The notes under the pieces: model-generated
What the model was told of the DNA's origin: nothing
Databases searched by the model: none
Seen by the model: only the letters and a program-made list of their open reading frames with translations
Assembly: GCF_900100785.1 (NCBI RefSeq)
Contig: NZ_FNCP01000007.1
Coordinates: 62,001-126,000, forward strand
Direction of reading: 5' to 3'
Length of the DNA stretch: 64,000 nt
Origin: Desulfosporosinus hippei DSM 8344
Lineage (GTDB): Bacteria > Bacillota > Desulfitobacteriia > Desulfitobacteriales > Desulfitobacteriaceae
In this document: piece after piece, positions 9,468 through 17,328 of the stretch
Layout: each line of letters begins with the position of its first letter
How positions within the stretch are numbered: position 1 is the stretch's first letter
Program-made: the position numbers and the translations under genes

Positions 9468-10265
9468 TTATGAAACCTTACTCATAACCCGTAATTTATC
9501 CGCAAGTAAGGCAATAAATTCGGAATTAGTGGGTTTTTGTCGTTCGATATTCATTGAATACCCGAAAATTCTTTTTAAAGTATCTGTATGCCCTCGTTCC
9601 CAAGCCAGCTCTATAGCATGTCGAATCCCACGTTCTACCCGACTTGGAGCAGTGTCGAATTTCTTAGCGATACTTGGATATAGCTCTTTGGTTACGGCAC
9701 CTAGTAAAGAAACATCCTCAACTACCATCAGAATGGCATCTCTAATATACTGATATCCTTTCACATGAGCCGGAATCCCAATTTGATGCATCATTGTCGT
9801 AACTTCTACATGCAAATTCAAACCGCTTCCTACGTTTGTTACAACTGGGGTAACTGAACTATTCTGAGATGGTTGAGAAGATGGGATATCCTGAGTCAAT
9901 GAGCGAATGCGTTTACTGAGAATATCTAAATCAAAGGGTTTAAGGATAAAATAGTCGACTCCCAGCATCATTGCTTGATGAGTTAATGATTCTTGTCCAA
10001 AGGCTGTGAGCATTATAATTTTAGGACGATTTAAAGTTGTTCGTGAGTTAATTCTTTCTAATACGCCTAGACCATCCAAATTAGGCATCACTAAATCAAG
10101 AATAATCAAGTCTGGTTCTTGATTTTGAATGAGCTCCCAAGCTTCTAACCCATTATTTGCAACTCCAACAACGATTAAGTCTTCTTGGCCTTGGAGATAG
10201 TTTTGTAGCATTTGACATAAATTCCGATTATCATCCGCGACAATTATTTTTATTTTTTTACTCAT
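9468..10265 (-). CDS. spo0A: Stage 0 sporulation master regulator Spo0A
   Basis: Response regulator that commits the cell to sporulation. The N-terminal receiver has the acidic pair D11-D12, phospho-acceptor D57 in IILDLVMP, and the conserved lysine in ILKPFD. The C-terminal effector has the near-invariant SRVERGIRHAIELAWERG recognition-helix region and the KPTNSEFIALLADKLR ending. Length is normal at 265 residues. I start at the second methionine (MSKKIKIIVADDN), matching the family; the first ATG at 10277 would be too close to its ribosome site. A Spo0A box sits in the promoter region. Confidence 0.97.
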   Translation of the reverse strand: MSKKIKIIVADDNRNLCQMLQNYLQGQEDLIVVGVANNGLEAWELIQNQEPDLIILDLVMPNLDGLGVLERINSRTTLNRPKIIMLTAFGQESLTHQAMMLGVDYFILKPFDLDILSKRIRSLTQDIPSSQPSQNSSVTPVVTNVGSGLNLHVEVTTMMHQIGIPAHVKGYQYIRDAILMVVEDVSLLGAVTKELYPSIAKKFDTAPSRVERGIRHAIELAWERGHTDTLKRIFGYSMNIERQKPTNSEFIALLADKLRVMSKVS

Positions 10266-10338
10266 TATACAATTCATCCCGCCTTAATTGTATTCCGGTT
10301 CAATTATTGATTAGCATTTGCATCTTTCCGGTGCTTTT

Positions 10339-10363
10339 ATTATACGCTAAGGCAGATGTCGAA
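10339..10363 (-). promoter_or_regulatory. Candidate spo0A promoter with 0A box
   Basis: On the minus strand TATAAT lies at 10344-10339, about 75 bases before the spo0A start. A perfect 7-base 0A box (TGTCGAA on the plus strand, 10357-10363) lies 12 bases further upstream, where a -35 element would be. No good -35 hexamer is seen, as expected of an activated promoter. This is consistent with autoregulation by Spo0A. Confidence 0.5.
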
Positions 10364-10684
10364 ATCGCAAATAATAAGGCAACATCCCTATCCTGTTAAA
10401 AATGCTGTAATTCCTTCACACAATGGGGTTATATGGATATTTATGGAATTTATATTTATCGCAAAATAGTCTAATATTTTTCATTTAGAATAATACTCCC
10501 TATATAATTAGCGAATTAATGTGAACACAATCGAGATTTATCTAACTTATGACTTGAGTGCATAAAGATTCTAACATGAAACCTTGATAATAGTGAAAAT
10601 TTACAAAATTGGCCCGGTTTTATGTTAAGTTTATTGTCATTATGGACATACTATCCTCGAATGATCTTAAAAGGAGGAAGTATT

Positions 10685-10873
10685 ATGATAGCTGCAGTCG
10701 ATAAAGACACATGTATTGGATGTGGAGCTTGCCCTGAATTTTGTCCCGAGGTCTTTAAAATGGAAGATGACGGATTAGCTGTAGCGTATACAAATCCAGT
10801 TCCTAGTGAAGTTGAGGGCGCTGCTAAGGATGCAGCTGACGGCTGTCCAACAGATGCGATCCATGTCAATTAG
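10685..10873 (+). CDS. Small ferredoxin (single 4Fe-4S type)
   Basis: A 62-residue electron carrier. CIGCGACPEFCP near residue 10 supplies three ligands, and the cysteine of DGCPTDAI near the C terminus supplies the fourth. The second set of cysteines needed for a two-cluster ferredoxin is missing. The start ATG at 10685 has AAAAGGAGG six to eight bases upstream. Strong monocistronic signals, with its own terminator, suggest high expression. It lies divergent from spo0A and convergent with the small reductase gene. Confidence 0.93.
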   Translation: MIAAVDKDTCIGCGACPEFCPEVFKMEDDGLAVAYTNPVPSEVEGAAKDAADGCPTDAIHVN

Positions 10874-10897
10874 TTAAGATTGATTAGGTTAGTAAGA

Positions 10898-10935
10898 AAC
10901 AGTAAAAGCGGATGATTTCATCCGCTTTTACTGTT
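10898..10935. terminator. Bidirectional terminator between ferredoxin and reductase genes
   Basis: An 18-base near-perfect stem with AAAA on one side and TTTT on the other inside the stem. It serves the ferredoxin from the left and the siroheme-type reductase gene from the right. Confidence 0.8.
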
Positions 10936-10939
10936 CTCA

Positions 10940-11824
10940 CTATAATTGTTTTGCTTGCTCAGCAAATTCCCGTAGTCCTTCAATACCAACACGGTCAATT
11001 AAGCGCCCAATTCTTTCCTGGGGTTTTGCATTCTCTTTATAGTATGAAATGACAGCATCCATGATTGGTAATATTTCTTCCTTTTTTAAGTTTTCTAAAA
11101 GAATATTCCCCTGTCGTGGCTTAACTCCACCATTTCCTCCTACATACAAGTGGTATCCTTTACTAGTACCCATTAATCCCAGATCTACGGAAGCAGAATC
11201 AGTGCATTTATTGGGGCAGCCTGCAACACCAATTTTAAATTTTGATGGCAATTGCATTCCATGATAGCGTTTGTCTATCTCCATACCCAAAGCCAATGTT
11301 TCTTGCAGACCTCGTTTACAGAAGGTATCACCAGGGCATACCTTAACACTTCGCACGCATAATCCCACTGCATGACCCGGATCCATTCCTAGCTCGTCCC
11401 ATATCTTAGGAACATCTTCCGGCTTTAATCCAACGATAGCAATACGTTGAGCTGAAGTCACTTTAATTGCCTGAGCATTGTACTTTTCTGAGACATCAGC
11501 AATCTTTCGCAAAATTTCTGGAGTCACGACACCTGCCGGTATATGGGGTGCAATTGAATAAGTTTTCTTATCCATTTGCAGTATTCCTCCGGGCGGTTGA
11601 GCTTTGGCCGCAGCCTCTGCTGACATTTCCCCCTGTTCCACAGAATTGACCTTTTCCAGCAAAACATTTGGATCAATACTATGCATCTGGGCTGCATTAG
11701 CTAAAGTTTCGTTAACTGAAAATGCACACCCCAAACAATGTAATCCTAATTCTTGCATAGCTTCTGCTGTCTTGGGATTCGAAGACATGATGTCTTTTAA
11801 TTTCATATCAAGTGTAAATCGCAT
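10940..11824 (-). CDS. DUF1858 domain fused to a small siroheme/4Fe-4S nitrite-sulfite reductase-like domain
   Basis: Residues 1-60 form a DUF1858 domain with HCLGC, a module often joined to redox proteins. The rest has the ferredoxin-like half domain (VTSAQRIAIVGLKPEDVPKIW) and the siroheme/4Fe-4S ligands C-x5-C (CPGDTFC) and C-x3-C (CPNKC). A full-size assimilatory sulfite reductase has two such half domains and is about twice as long, so this belongs with the small single-domain reductase-like proteins of anaerobes. Substrate is unproven. Start ATG 11824 has AGGAG upstream; it follows a zinc-ribbon gene by 11 bases. Confidence 0.82.
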   Translation of the reverse strand: MRFTLDMKLKDIMSSNPKTAEAMQELGLHCLGCAFSVNETLANAAQMHSIDPNVLLEKVNSVEQGEMSAEAAAKAQPPGGILQMDKKTYSIAPHIPAGVVTPEILRKIADVSEKYNAQAIKVTSAQRIAIVGLKPEDVPKIWDELGMDPGHAVGLCVRSVKVCPGDTFCKRGLQETLALGMEIDKRYHGMQLPSKFKIGVAGCPNKCTDSASVDLGLMGTSKGYHLYVGGNGGVKPRQGNILLENLKKEEILPIMDAVISYYKENAKPQERIGRLIDRVGIEGLREFAEQAKQL

Positions 11825-11835
11825 ATACTCATCTC

Positions 11836-11982
11836 CTAACCATGAATGAGCATTGGCAAACAACGCGTACACACATGTTTCTCTTCGCCTTGATGAACAT
11901 ATGTCATCACTGGGGTTAATTCACTTGTTGTTCCACAGTTAGCACATTCTAACTCGGGAGCCTCTTTCTTTACGTCTGCCAT
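11836..11982 (-). CDS. 48-residue zinc-ribbon-like protein
   Basis: A short frame (MADVKKEAPELECANCG...) preceded by GGAGGT nine bases before the ATG. Two CxxC pairs (C13/C16 and C38/C41) look like a zinc or rubredoxin-like knuckle. It ends 11 bases before the reductase-like gene, whose ribosome site overlaps its stop, so the two form one unit. I do not recognise a named family. A metal-binding partner or maturation factor for the reductase is a guess. Confidence 0.8.
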   Translation of the reverse strand: MADVKKEAPELECANCGTTSELTPVMTYVHQGEEKHVCTRCLPMLIHG

Positions 11983-12158
11983 ATTAAAATGACCTCCTTC
12001 TTATGGTTATATCTTATCAGGAAGAAAAACTTTTAAGTGTGATCTAAAACACGATTCAGTGTGTCTTTGAACACGCTTTAAGTAAACTATATTTCAACCT
12101 CAGTTTAAACCAATAGAAGACAAACTATTCAGAAGCCTAAATTCTTTATTAAAGAAAA

Positions 12159-12194
12159 AAACCACGGTTTTACCCTTCTGGTATACCGTGGTTT
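12159..12194 (-). terminator. Terminator of the 12.2-12.9 kb minus-strand unit
   Basis: Ten-base stem (aaaccacggt with accgtggttt) with an inner tacc/ggta pair. On the minus strand it is followed by TTTTTCTTT. Confidence 0.75.
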
Positions 12195-12206
12195 ACATCC
12201 CTTAGT

Positions 12207-12329
12207 TCATCTAGTAGACAGATACAAAACCAATCCAATAGTTAAGTAGATAAAACCCGCGTACAAGCGCATTGGTGCTTTTCTTTTGCTTGAACTTTTA
12301 GAACTGTAAGGCCTATACTGACCTTCCAT
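12207..12329 (-). CDS. 40-residue single-pass membrane protein
   Basis: The frame starts MEGQYRPYSSKSSSKRKAPM, then has one hydrophobic helix (LYAGFIYLTIGLVLYLS). GGAGGGG lies seven bases before the ATG. Its first 17 bases overlap the end of the preceding gene in another frame, a coupling arrangement. A terminator follows directly. I recognise no family; a basic head plus one helix suggests a small membrane-associated peptide. Confidence 0.72.
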   Translation of the reverse strand: MEGQYRPYSSKSSSKRKAPMRLYAGFIYLTIGLVLYLSTR

Positions 12330-12795
12330 GATCTTCCCCTCCAATATACGAGAGGTCGTTAATACGCTTAATCCCTTGAATTTTCCAACCCTTTTCGGTT
12401 TTTACTAAATTCATAGAAAAGACAAATTGTTGCACTTTTTCTACAGTTGACGTCCATGAAACCCGTACAACAACCCCTTGTGAATCATTGGCGTCTGAAT
12501 TCATAAATTCAACCTTTTGTAAAGACAGTAGCGGATCTTTGTTTACAAGAGATTCCCAGGTCTTGAATTCTTTTTCATCCATAGAGTCTTTGGGCAGGCT
12601 TAACAGTTCACGAGCTAAATCAGTTTGCCTCAGGTCCATAAACTTCCAAAATTGTTGAATCGTTTCCCTCGATGAATCCCCGTATTGCGGATCTGCCAGA
12701 GTCGATATCACTGCTTGAGGAGTCTTTAAGACAACGATTGTCATTAGACAAAACAGCGATATCCCAAGTAACCAAACATATCGACTTTTTCGCAT
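12313..12795 (-). CDS. Membrane-anchored or secreted protein, function unknown
   Basis: An N-terminal hydrophobic segment (YVWLLGISLFCLMTIVVL) follows a short basic start. The rest is soluble and outside the membrane. The alternating strands near the C terminus (VVVRVSWTSTVEKVQQFVFSMNLVKTEKGWKIQGI) resemble NTF2/DUF4878-like folds, where the final GWKI strand is common. That is an inference from pattern only. ATG start with AAGGAGGG upstream. It sits between spoVM and the 40-residue gene on the same strand. Confidence 0.72.
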   Translation of the reverse strand: MRKSRYVWLLGISLFCLMTIVVLKTPQAVISTLADPQYGDSSRETIQQFWKFMDLRQTDLARELLSLPKDSMDEKEFKTWESLVNKDPLLSLQKVEFMNSDANDSQGVVVRVSWTSTVEKVQQFVFSMNLVKTEKGWKIQGIKRINDLSYIGGEDHGRSV

Positions 12796-12858
12796 AATAT
12801 CCCTCCTTGCTTGTCTCTACTATATATTCTAAGAGGGAAATGCTACTTTAAGACCACA

Positions 12859-12924
12859 TTAGCCAAAAACTTTTCTTAATACATTAAGCACAAACTCCGG
12901 TAAACGGACATAATAAATACGCAT
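12859..12924 (-). CDS. spoVM: SpoVM-like spore morphogenesis peptide (21 residues)
   Basis: The peptide MRIYYVRLPEFVLNVLRKVF plus a final glycine lines up without gaps with Bacillus SpoVM. M1, Y4, L8, P9, F11, R17 and G21 are identical, with K2R, F3I, I6V and K7R conservative. It lacks the last five residues of the Bacillus peptide. AAAGGAGG lies eight bases before the ATG. SpoVM is an amphipathic helix that marks the curved forespore membrane and recruits SpoIVA; P9 matters for that. CATACATT, a good match to the sigma-E -10 element, lies about 50 bases upstream, but a well-spaced -35 is not evident. Confidence 0.82.
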   Translation of the reverse strand: MRIYYVRLPEFVLNVLRKVFG

Positions 12925-13001
12925 ATCTCTGTCCTCCTTTACACGCCTTTGATATCCAACGCTCAGTGGTAATGTATGCAGACATAGTAAATATTGATAT
13001 C

Positions 13002-13352
13002 CTAAACCGCTTGGTAATTCTTCACAGCTTCTTCAAGTTGAGCAACGAGCAAACGCTCTTCTTCAGTATTTGCTGTGAAATACAGTCGTCCAATTATACC
13101 TGTAATCACCTTTAGAACATCTTCTAAAACTAACTTTTCCTTCATAGCTAATTGCGCGCTGGTCTCAATCAAGGCAATTCCAAACTGATGTCCCACTCCT
13201 TCTTTTATCATGCGTGTACAGCTTTTCCCTAACAGCCTCATAACTAAAGATGCTTCCTGAACATCTAACTGACGTACCGCATCAATGGTTGTTGTTAGTC
13301 CCTGAACCATACGTAAACCTACGCTATTCCAGCTTATTTGTTGATTATCCAT
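13002..13352 (-). CDS. Conserved helical protein, function unknown
   Basis: A 116-residue, probably all-helical cytoplasmic protein without signal peptide or membrane segment. I do not recognise a family or motif. The start ATG follows AGGGGGGG by about seven bases. It lies 77 bases upstream of spoVM on the same strand and could share its expression, though the sigma-E-like -10 between them argues for separate control of spoVM. Confidence 0.65.
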   Translation of the reverse strand: MDNQQISWNSVGLRMVQGLTTTIDAVRQLDVQEASLVMRLLGKSCTRMIKEGVGHQFGIALIETSAQLAMKEKLVLEDVLKVITGIIGRLYFTANTEEERLLVAQLEEAVKNYQAV

Positions 13353-13420
13353 AATATGCCCCCCCTAAAGCAATTCTCTTCCCGTGCCATACTATATGCC
13401 TTTGCTCTAGTAAGGGTGAT

Positions 13421-13459
13421 AAAAAGAAAAAAGCAGAAAAGGTAATTTCCTTATCCGCT
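13421..13459 (-). terminator. Probable terminator downstream of the structured RNA
   Basis: Imperfect 11-base stem (13432-13442 with 13449-13459, two mismatches). On the minus strand it is followed by TTTTTTCTTTTT. Confidence 0.6.
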
Positions 13460-13518
13460 CTCTCTTGTTACATGAAATTGTTTTAGAAAAATAGCATCGC
13501 TGAATATCCTAGACCCAA

Positions 13519-13795
13519 GCCGGAAGGTGCACATGAAATGTGCCTTCTCCCAAACAACGTTCCCCCGTCCCAAGACCAGGGACGCAGTGTCACACGAGCG
13601 CGGAGTCTTTACGTAAGCAGAAAAGCAAACTTCCGTTTAAGCGACCCCAGATACGGGGCAGTGCACACGGACGTGCACTGCCGCCAGTGAGCCAAGGATG
13701 GCTCATCTGGCGGGAACCCCGCTCCCCAGAGAAAAGAGCTTAAACGGTTAGTTTGCTCTGCGTCGTAAGCACGTAGCGCTGTGTGATACAAGCCC
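13519..13795 (-). ncRNA. Candidate large multibranched structured RNA, unassigned class
   Basis: The region is GC-rich against its AT-rich flanks and folds into many nested stems. An outer stem pairs 13591-13601 with 13774-13783 (cacac..gcgc type). Next is a long stem 13624-13642 with 13738-13757. A ccccg/cgggg stem then closes two perfect hairpins, at 13659-13681 and 13682-13712. Two more hairpins lie at 13522-13549 and 13565-13583. The minus strand is preferred because a T-run terminator follows at 13421. No tmRNA, RNase P, SRP or 6S signature is visible. A palindromic repeat element is the alternative. Confidence 0.55.
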
Positions 13796-13797
13796 CT

Positions 13798-14334
13798 CTA
13801 TTTCCCTAACTTTGCCACTTTAATCCTCGAAACCATAAGACATGCTAAAACTAACATGCTCCCCAGATAAATATACCAAGGCAACATATTGCGAAAAAAC
13901 ATTAATAAAGCCATAAACCCACCAGCAAAGGTAATGGGGACACCTACGAAATAGGTAGTAATATTAAGCATATTAAACCGAGCTAAACGAACTGCTCCAC
14001 ATAAAGCAAATACTGCTGCAATACCTAGCCCAATATACCTTACGAAGTCCGGTTGGGGGTATAAAATTGCTTGATAAGTAAGAATAGCCGGAGCAACCCC
14101 AAAAGATACCAAATCACTCAATGAATCCAGTTCTTTACCGAAATCAGAACTTACCGAAAGTCTGCGGGCAACCTTACCATCTAAACTATCCATTAAAACC
14201 GAAAGAACTATCATAGCAGCTGCCAGAGTATACTGCTGTTCGATAACCAAAATTAGGGCTAAAAAACCAAAAAACAGATTTGCTAAAGTAAAAATACTTG
14301 GGATCATACTAGTAGTAATTGGATTTCCCTTCAT
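13798..14334 (-). CDS. pssA: CDP-diacylglycerol--serine O-phosphatidyltransferase
   Basis: Makes phosphatidylserine from CDP-diacylglycerol and serine, the first step to phosphatidylethanolamine. The CDP-alcohol phosphotransferase motif D-G-x2-A-R-x8-G-x3-D-x3-D is complete (DGKVARRLSVSSDFGKELD then SLSD). Several membrane helices surround it. At 178 residues it is of the short Bacillus type. ATG start with GAGGAGGAGG upstream. No decarboxylase gene (psd) is next to it in this window. Confidence 0.93.
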   Translation of the reverse strand: MKGNPITTSMIPSIFTLANLFFGFLALILVIEQQYTLAAAMIVLSVLMDSLDGKVARRLSVSSDFGKELDSLSDLVSFGVAPAILTYQAILYPQPDFVRYIGLGIAAVFALCGAVRLARFNMLNITTYFVGVPITFAGGFMALLMFFRNMLPWYIYLGSMLVLACLMVSRIKVAKLGK

Positions 14335-14394
14335 TTGAACCTCCTCCTCTTGATATTCTCTAGTTTATCATTTTTAAGGTGATTATAAAAGCTC

Positions 14395-17166
14395 TTAGCC
14401 TAAATGACTGGTATATTCCTCAATTTTACGAAATACGACCTTGTTTTCCCCACGAACATGGGTTTTTATGGGCAAGGATCCTAAGAAAAATCTACCATAG
14501 TATTTTTCAATAACTCTGTCGTCCAATAAAATAACTATTCCTCTATCCCCCTTTGATCGAATGAGGCGTCCAAATCCCTGTTTGAAGCGAATAACTGCTT
14601 CGGGCAATAAGAGTTCTCGAAAAGGGTCCTTACCTTGGGATTTAAGATACTCGGAACGGGCCTCAATTAAAGGAAGTGTCGGTGGCCAAAATGGAAGTTT
14701 CACTACTATAACGCAAGATAATGTATCACCAGGAATATCAATACCTTCCCAAAAGCTATTAGCGCCTAAAAGAACACTCCTTGGATTTCTTTTAAAAGCT
14801 TCTAATAAACTGCTGCGTTCACCTTGTATTCCTTGAGCCAGTGATTGGATCTTCGTCCTAGCTAATAAAGGATTTAGGTACTCATAGGTTTGCCGAAGCA
14901 TTGCATGCGAAGTAAAAAGGACTAGTGTCCTACCCTGCATACGCTCAGCGACTTCCGCTATAAAGTCTGCAAGCTCGGGAGCCTTCTGTCCCTTGGAATC
15001 TAAATGTCTGATACCATTTTTAACGATAATTAATTGCATCTGTTGTTCATAATCAAAAGGAGAATCCACCTGGGCAGTAATTGTTGACCTAGGCAAACCA
15101 ATATCTTGTAGAAAATGCTCGAATGAATCTGAGATGCTCAAGGTGGCTGAAGTCATGATTACCGAGTTAAGTCGAGTAAAGATTTTTTCTCTTAGAATAT
15201 CACTAACATCAATTGGAGACGTTTTCAGAAACAATCTCGATGATTGTTCTAGCCAAGTAACTTGTTTAGGATTGTTTAGGTTAATTGCCAGTTTAAGAGT
15301 TTCTACATATTCCTGTAACTCTCTTTGATGGCTAGATATTGCATACTTAAGGTCTTCGACCTCATCAGCGTCTTCTTCACTTAAAACACTCGCTAAACTA
15401 TCCAATATAGAAAGAAGAGCTTTAATCCTTCCGGTAAGGTTTTCGATTTGAACATTTAACCCTTCCCACCATTGTCTGGCAGTATGTTGGGCAATAAATC
15501 GGAATGTTCTCTCCGTTCCTAAAATCAAAGACAACAACTCAAATAGTTCCTTAGTTTGCTTTAAAACACTTACACAGTTTTCGGGAATCCCATCTAGTCG
15601 TTTATTAAAAATCTCCCAAGGAACAGAAGGAACTAAATTTTCTAAAGATCCCAAACGTTGCTTCGTAGATGAATAAAAACTAAGTCCTGTGGATCGGTAA
15701 ATGCTATCTACAGCCCTTGTTACATTCTCCGAACATAATTCAGAGCCTAGATGCTGCAAGGCAGTTTGATAGATCTGGTGTGCTTCATCAAGGACTAAGT
15801 AATGATATTCTGGCAATACATTATAATCTGTTTTCAAATCAGAAAAAAGGAGTGAATGGTTTACGATTAATACATCTGATTCTTCGGCTCTCTTGCGAGC
15901 TCTGAGCAAGAAGCAAACTCCTGCCTTTGAACATCTTCCAGGAATACACATATCATTATCGGCATTTATATTAGGCCAAAGTTCCATTAAGCCGGGAACT
16001 TTTGATAGTTCTTGGACATCACCCGTTAATGTTTCCCTTACCCAAACTAGAATAGTAAGCACTGCCAATTTCTGTTGCACACCAACGTTTTCTCGATTGG
16101 CTAAGCAACCCTGCCATTTCTTTATGCAGAAGTAATTATTTTTTCCCTTTAATACTGAAGCCTTAAAAGGAAAAGGTAGGACTGCTTCTAAAATCGGAAT
16201 ATCCTTCTTTTGAAGCTGTTCCTGTAAGGGAATAGTATGAGTTGCCACAACGACCTTCTGGCCTGTTTTTTTGGCAGACCATAGACTTGGTATTAAATAA
16301 GCAAATGACTTTCCTGTTCCGGTGCCAGCTTCAACAACAACATGTTGTGAGGAAGAGAATCCCTTTGCTATGAGTTTGGCCATTTTCATCTGCCCCGATC
16401 GACTCTCATAACTCGGGATGTTTTGTTCAAGATTTCCTCCAGGGGCAAAGTTCTCCACAACCCAGTCTGTCGAGTCAGGAATCCTTGCTGAAAAATTTTT
16501 CTCAGCTGAAAACAACCCCTCAGAAGATGGGGTAAGAACCAGATCTGTACGAATCGGTCGTTCGGGAAATGATCGGGTTATTTCTCTCTGTAATTCTTCA
16601 AAGAAGCCCTTGCCAGCCCATTCAGCAATAAAACCATTGGCCTGATTAAAGAAACTAAGATCAAACTTTAACCCCTTTTCCCAGCACGCTTCATAAAGCT
16701 TCCAAGTCAACCATGTCTTTTCCTCTATTAGTTGTTGATCTTCTTTCCTTAACGGAAGAGATAGTTTTTCTGCTAAAAAATCGAGCTGATAATGATGCAG
16801 CGTAGGGAAGAAAATCCTTGCTAATTCTGAGGTGTCCCAAAAAGGCTGCAGAAAATGGAAGTTTAATTCCCGCTGAAGAATAGTGAGGAACAAGTTCACT
16901 TCATGACCTACTAAGACTGCCTCACTCATAAAATTAATAATGTCTTGACGATGCTTTGCTAACCAGTTATCGTTATTAAAGTCAATATTTCTATGTCTAT
17001 AGTCTTTACAACCTGGTTCTTCTGAGTCAACCGGTTGATAAGAATAAAAGCATGATTCGTGAATCAGTCCGTCACGGACTCGAAGTGCAGAAAATTGCAC
17101 TATTTTCCCTTGTGAAAATTCAGAACCCAATGTTTCAATATCAAAAAACACCATATCTTTGACCAC
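14395..17166 (-). CDS. DinG-family ATP-dependent helicase with N-terminal DnaQ-like exonuclease domain
   Basis: Residues 1-170 form a 3'-5' exonuclease domain with VFFDIETLG, the DEDD first motif. The XPD/DinG helicase follows, with Walker A EAGTGTGKS, the DEAH box VLDEAHQIY, and late motifs LGANSFWEGIDIPG and QGFGRLIRSKGDRG. The cysteine set in CIPGRCSKAGVC may bind an Fe-S cluster as in DinG and XPD. Such exonuclease-helicase fusions are usual in Firmicutes. GTG start with AGAGGGG upstream. A role in DNA repair is expected but not shown. Confidence 0.92.
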   Translation of the reverse strand: MVKDMVFFDIETLGSEFSQGKIVQFSALRVRDGLIHESCFYSYQPVDSEEPGCKDYRHRNIDFNNDNWLAKHRQDIINFMSEAVLVGHEVNLFLTILQRELNFHFLQPFWDTSELARIFFPTLHHYQLDFLAEKLSLPLRKEDQQLIEEKTWLTWKLYEACWEKGLKFDLSFFNQANGFIAEWAGKGFFEELQREITRSFPERPIRTDLVLTPSSEGLFSAEKNFSARIPDSTDWVVENFAPGGNLEQNIPSYESRSGQMKMAKLIAKGFSSSQHVVVEAGTGTGKSFAYLIPSLWSAKKTGQKVVVATHTIPLQEQLQKKDIPILEAVLPFPFKASVLKGKNNYFCIKKWQGCLANRENVGVQQKLAVLTILVWVRETLTGDVQELSKVPGLMELWPNINADNDMCIPGRCSKAGVCFLLRARKRAEESDVLIVNHSLLFSDLKTDYNVLPEYHYLVLDEAHQIYQTALQHLGSELCSENVTRAVDSIYRSTGLSFYSSTKQRLGSLENLVPSVPWEIFNKRLDGIPENCVSVLKQTKELFELLSLILGTERTFRFIAQHTARQWWEGLNVQIENLTGRIKALLSILDSLASVLSEEDADEVEDLKYAISSHQRELQEYVETLKLAINLNNPKQVTWLEQSSRLFLKTSPIDVSDILREKIFTRLNSVIMTSATLSISDSFEHFLQDIGLPRSTITAQVDSPFDYEQQMQLIIVKNGIRHLDSKGQKAPELADFIAEVAERMQGRTLVLFTSHAMLRQTYEYLNPLLARTKIQSLAQGIQGERSSLLEAFKRNPRSVLLGANSFWEGIDIPGDTLSCVIVVKLPFWPPTLPLIEARSEYLKSQGKDPFRELLLPEAVIRFKQGFGRLIRSKGDRGIVILLDDRVIEKYYGRFFLGSLPIKTHVRGENKVVFRKIEEYTSHLG

Positions 17167-17328
17167 AAATGTTGACCCCTCTCTACTTGATATTGTACAC
17201 TATTTTCAAGACTGGAACCAACAAAAGCAGGATTTTTGAAATCTATAGCGAATACTCTTTAAAATACGTTCAGAAATTTGAATATGAATTTGAATTCGAC
17301 TATCTTTAATTAGGAAGAAGGATTCCCA

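Noticed and set aside
13540-13791. Short frames on both strands across the structured RNA
   Set aside because: No ribosome sites and low-complexity translations; the stem pairing explains the sequence better.
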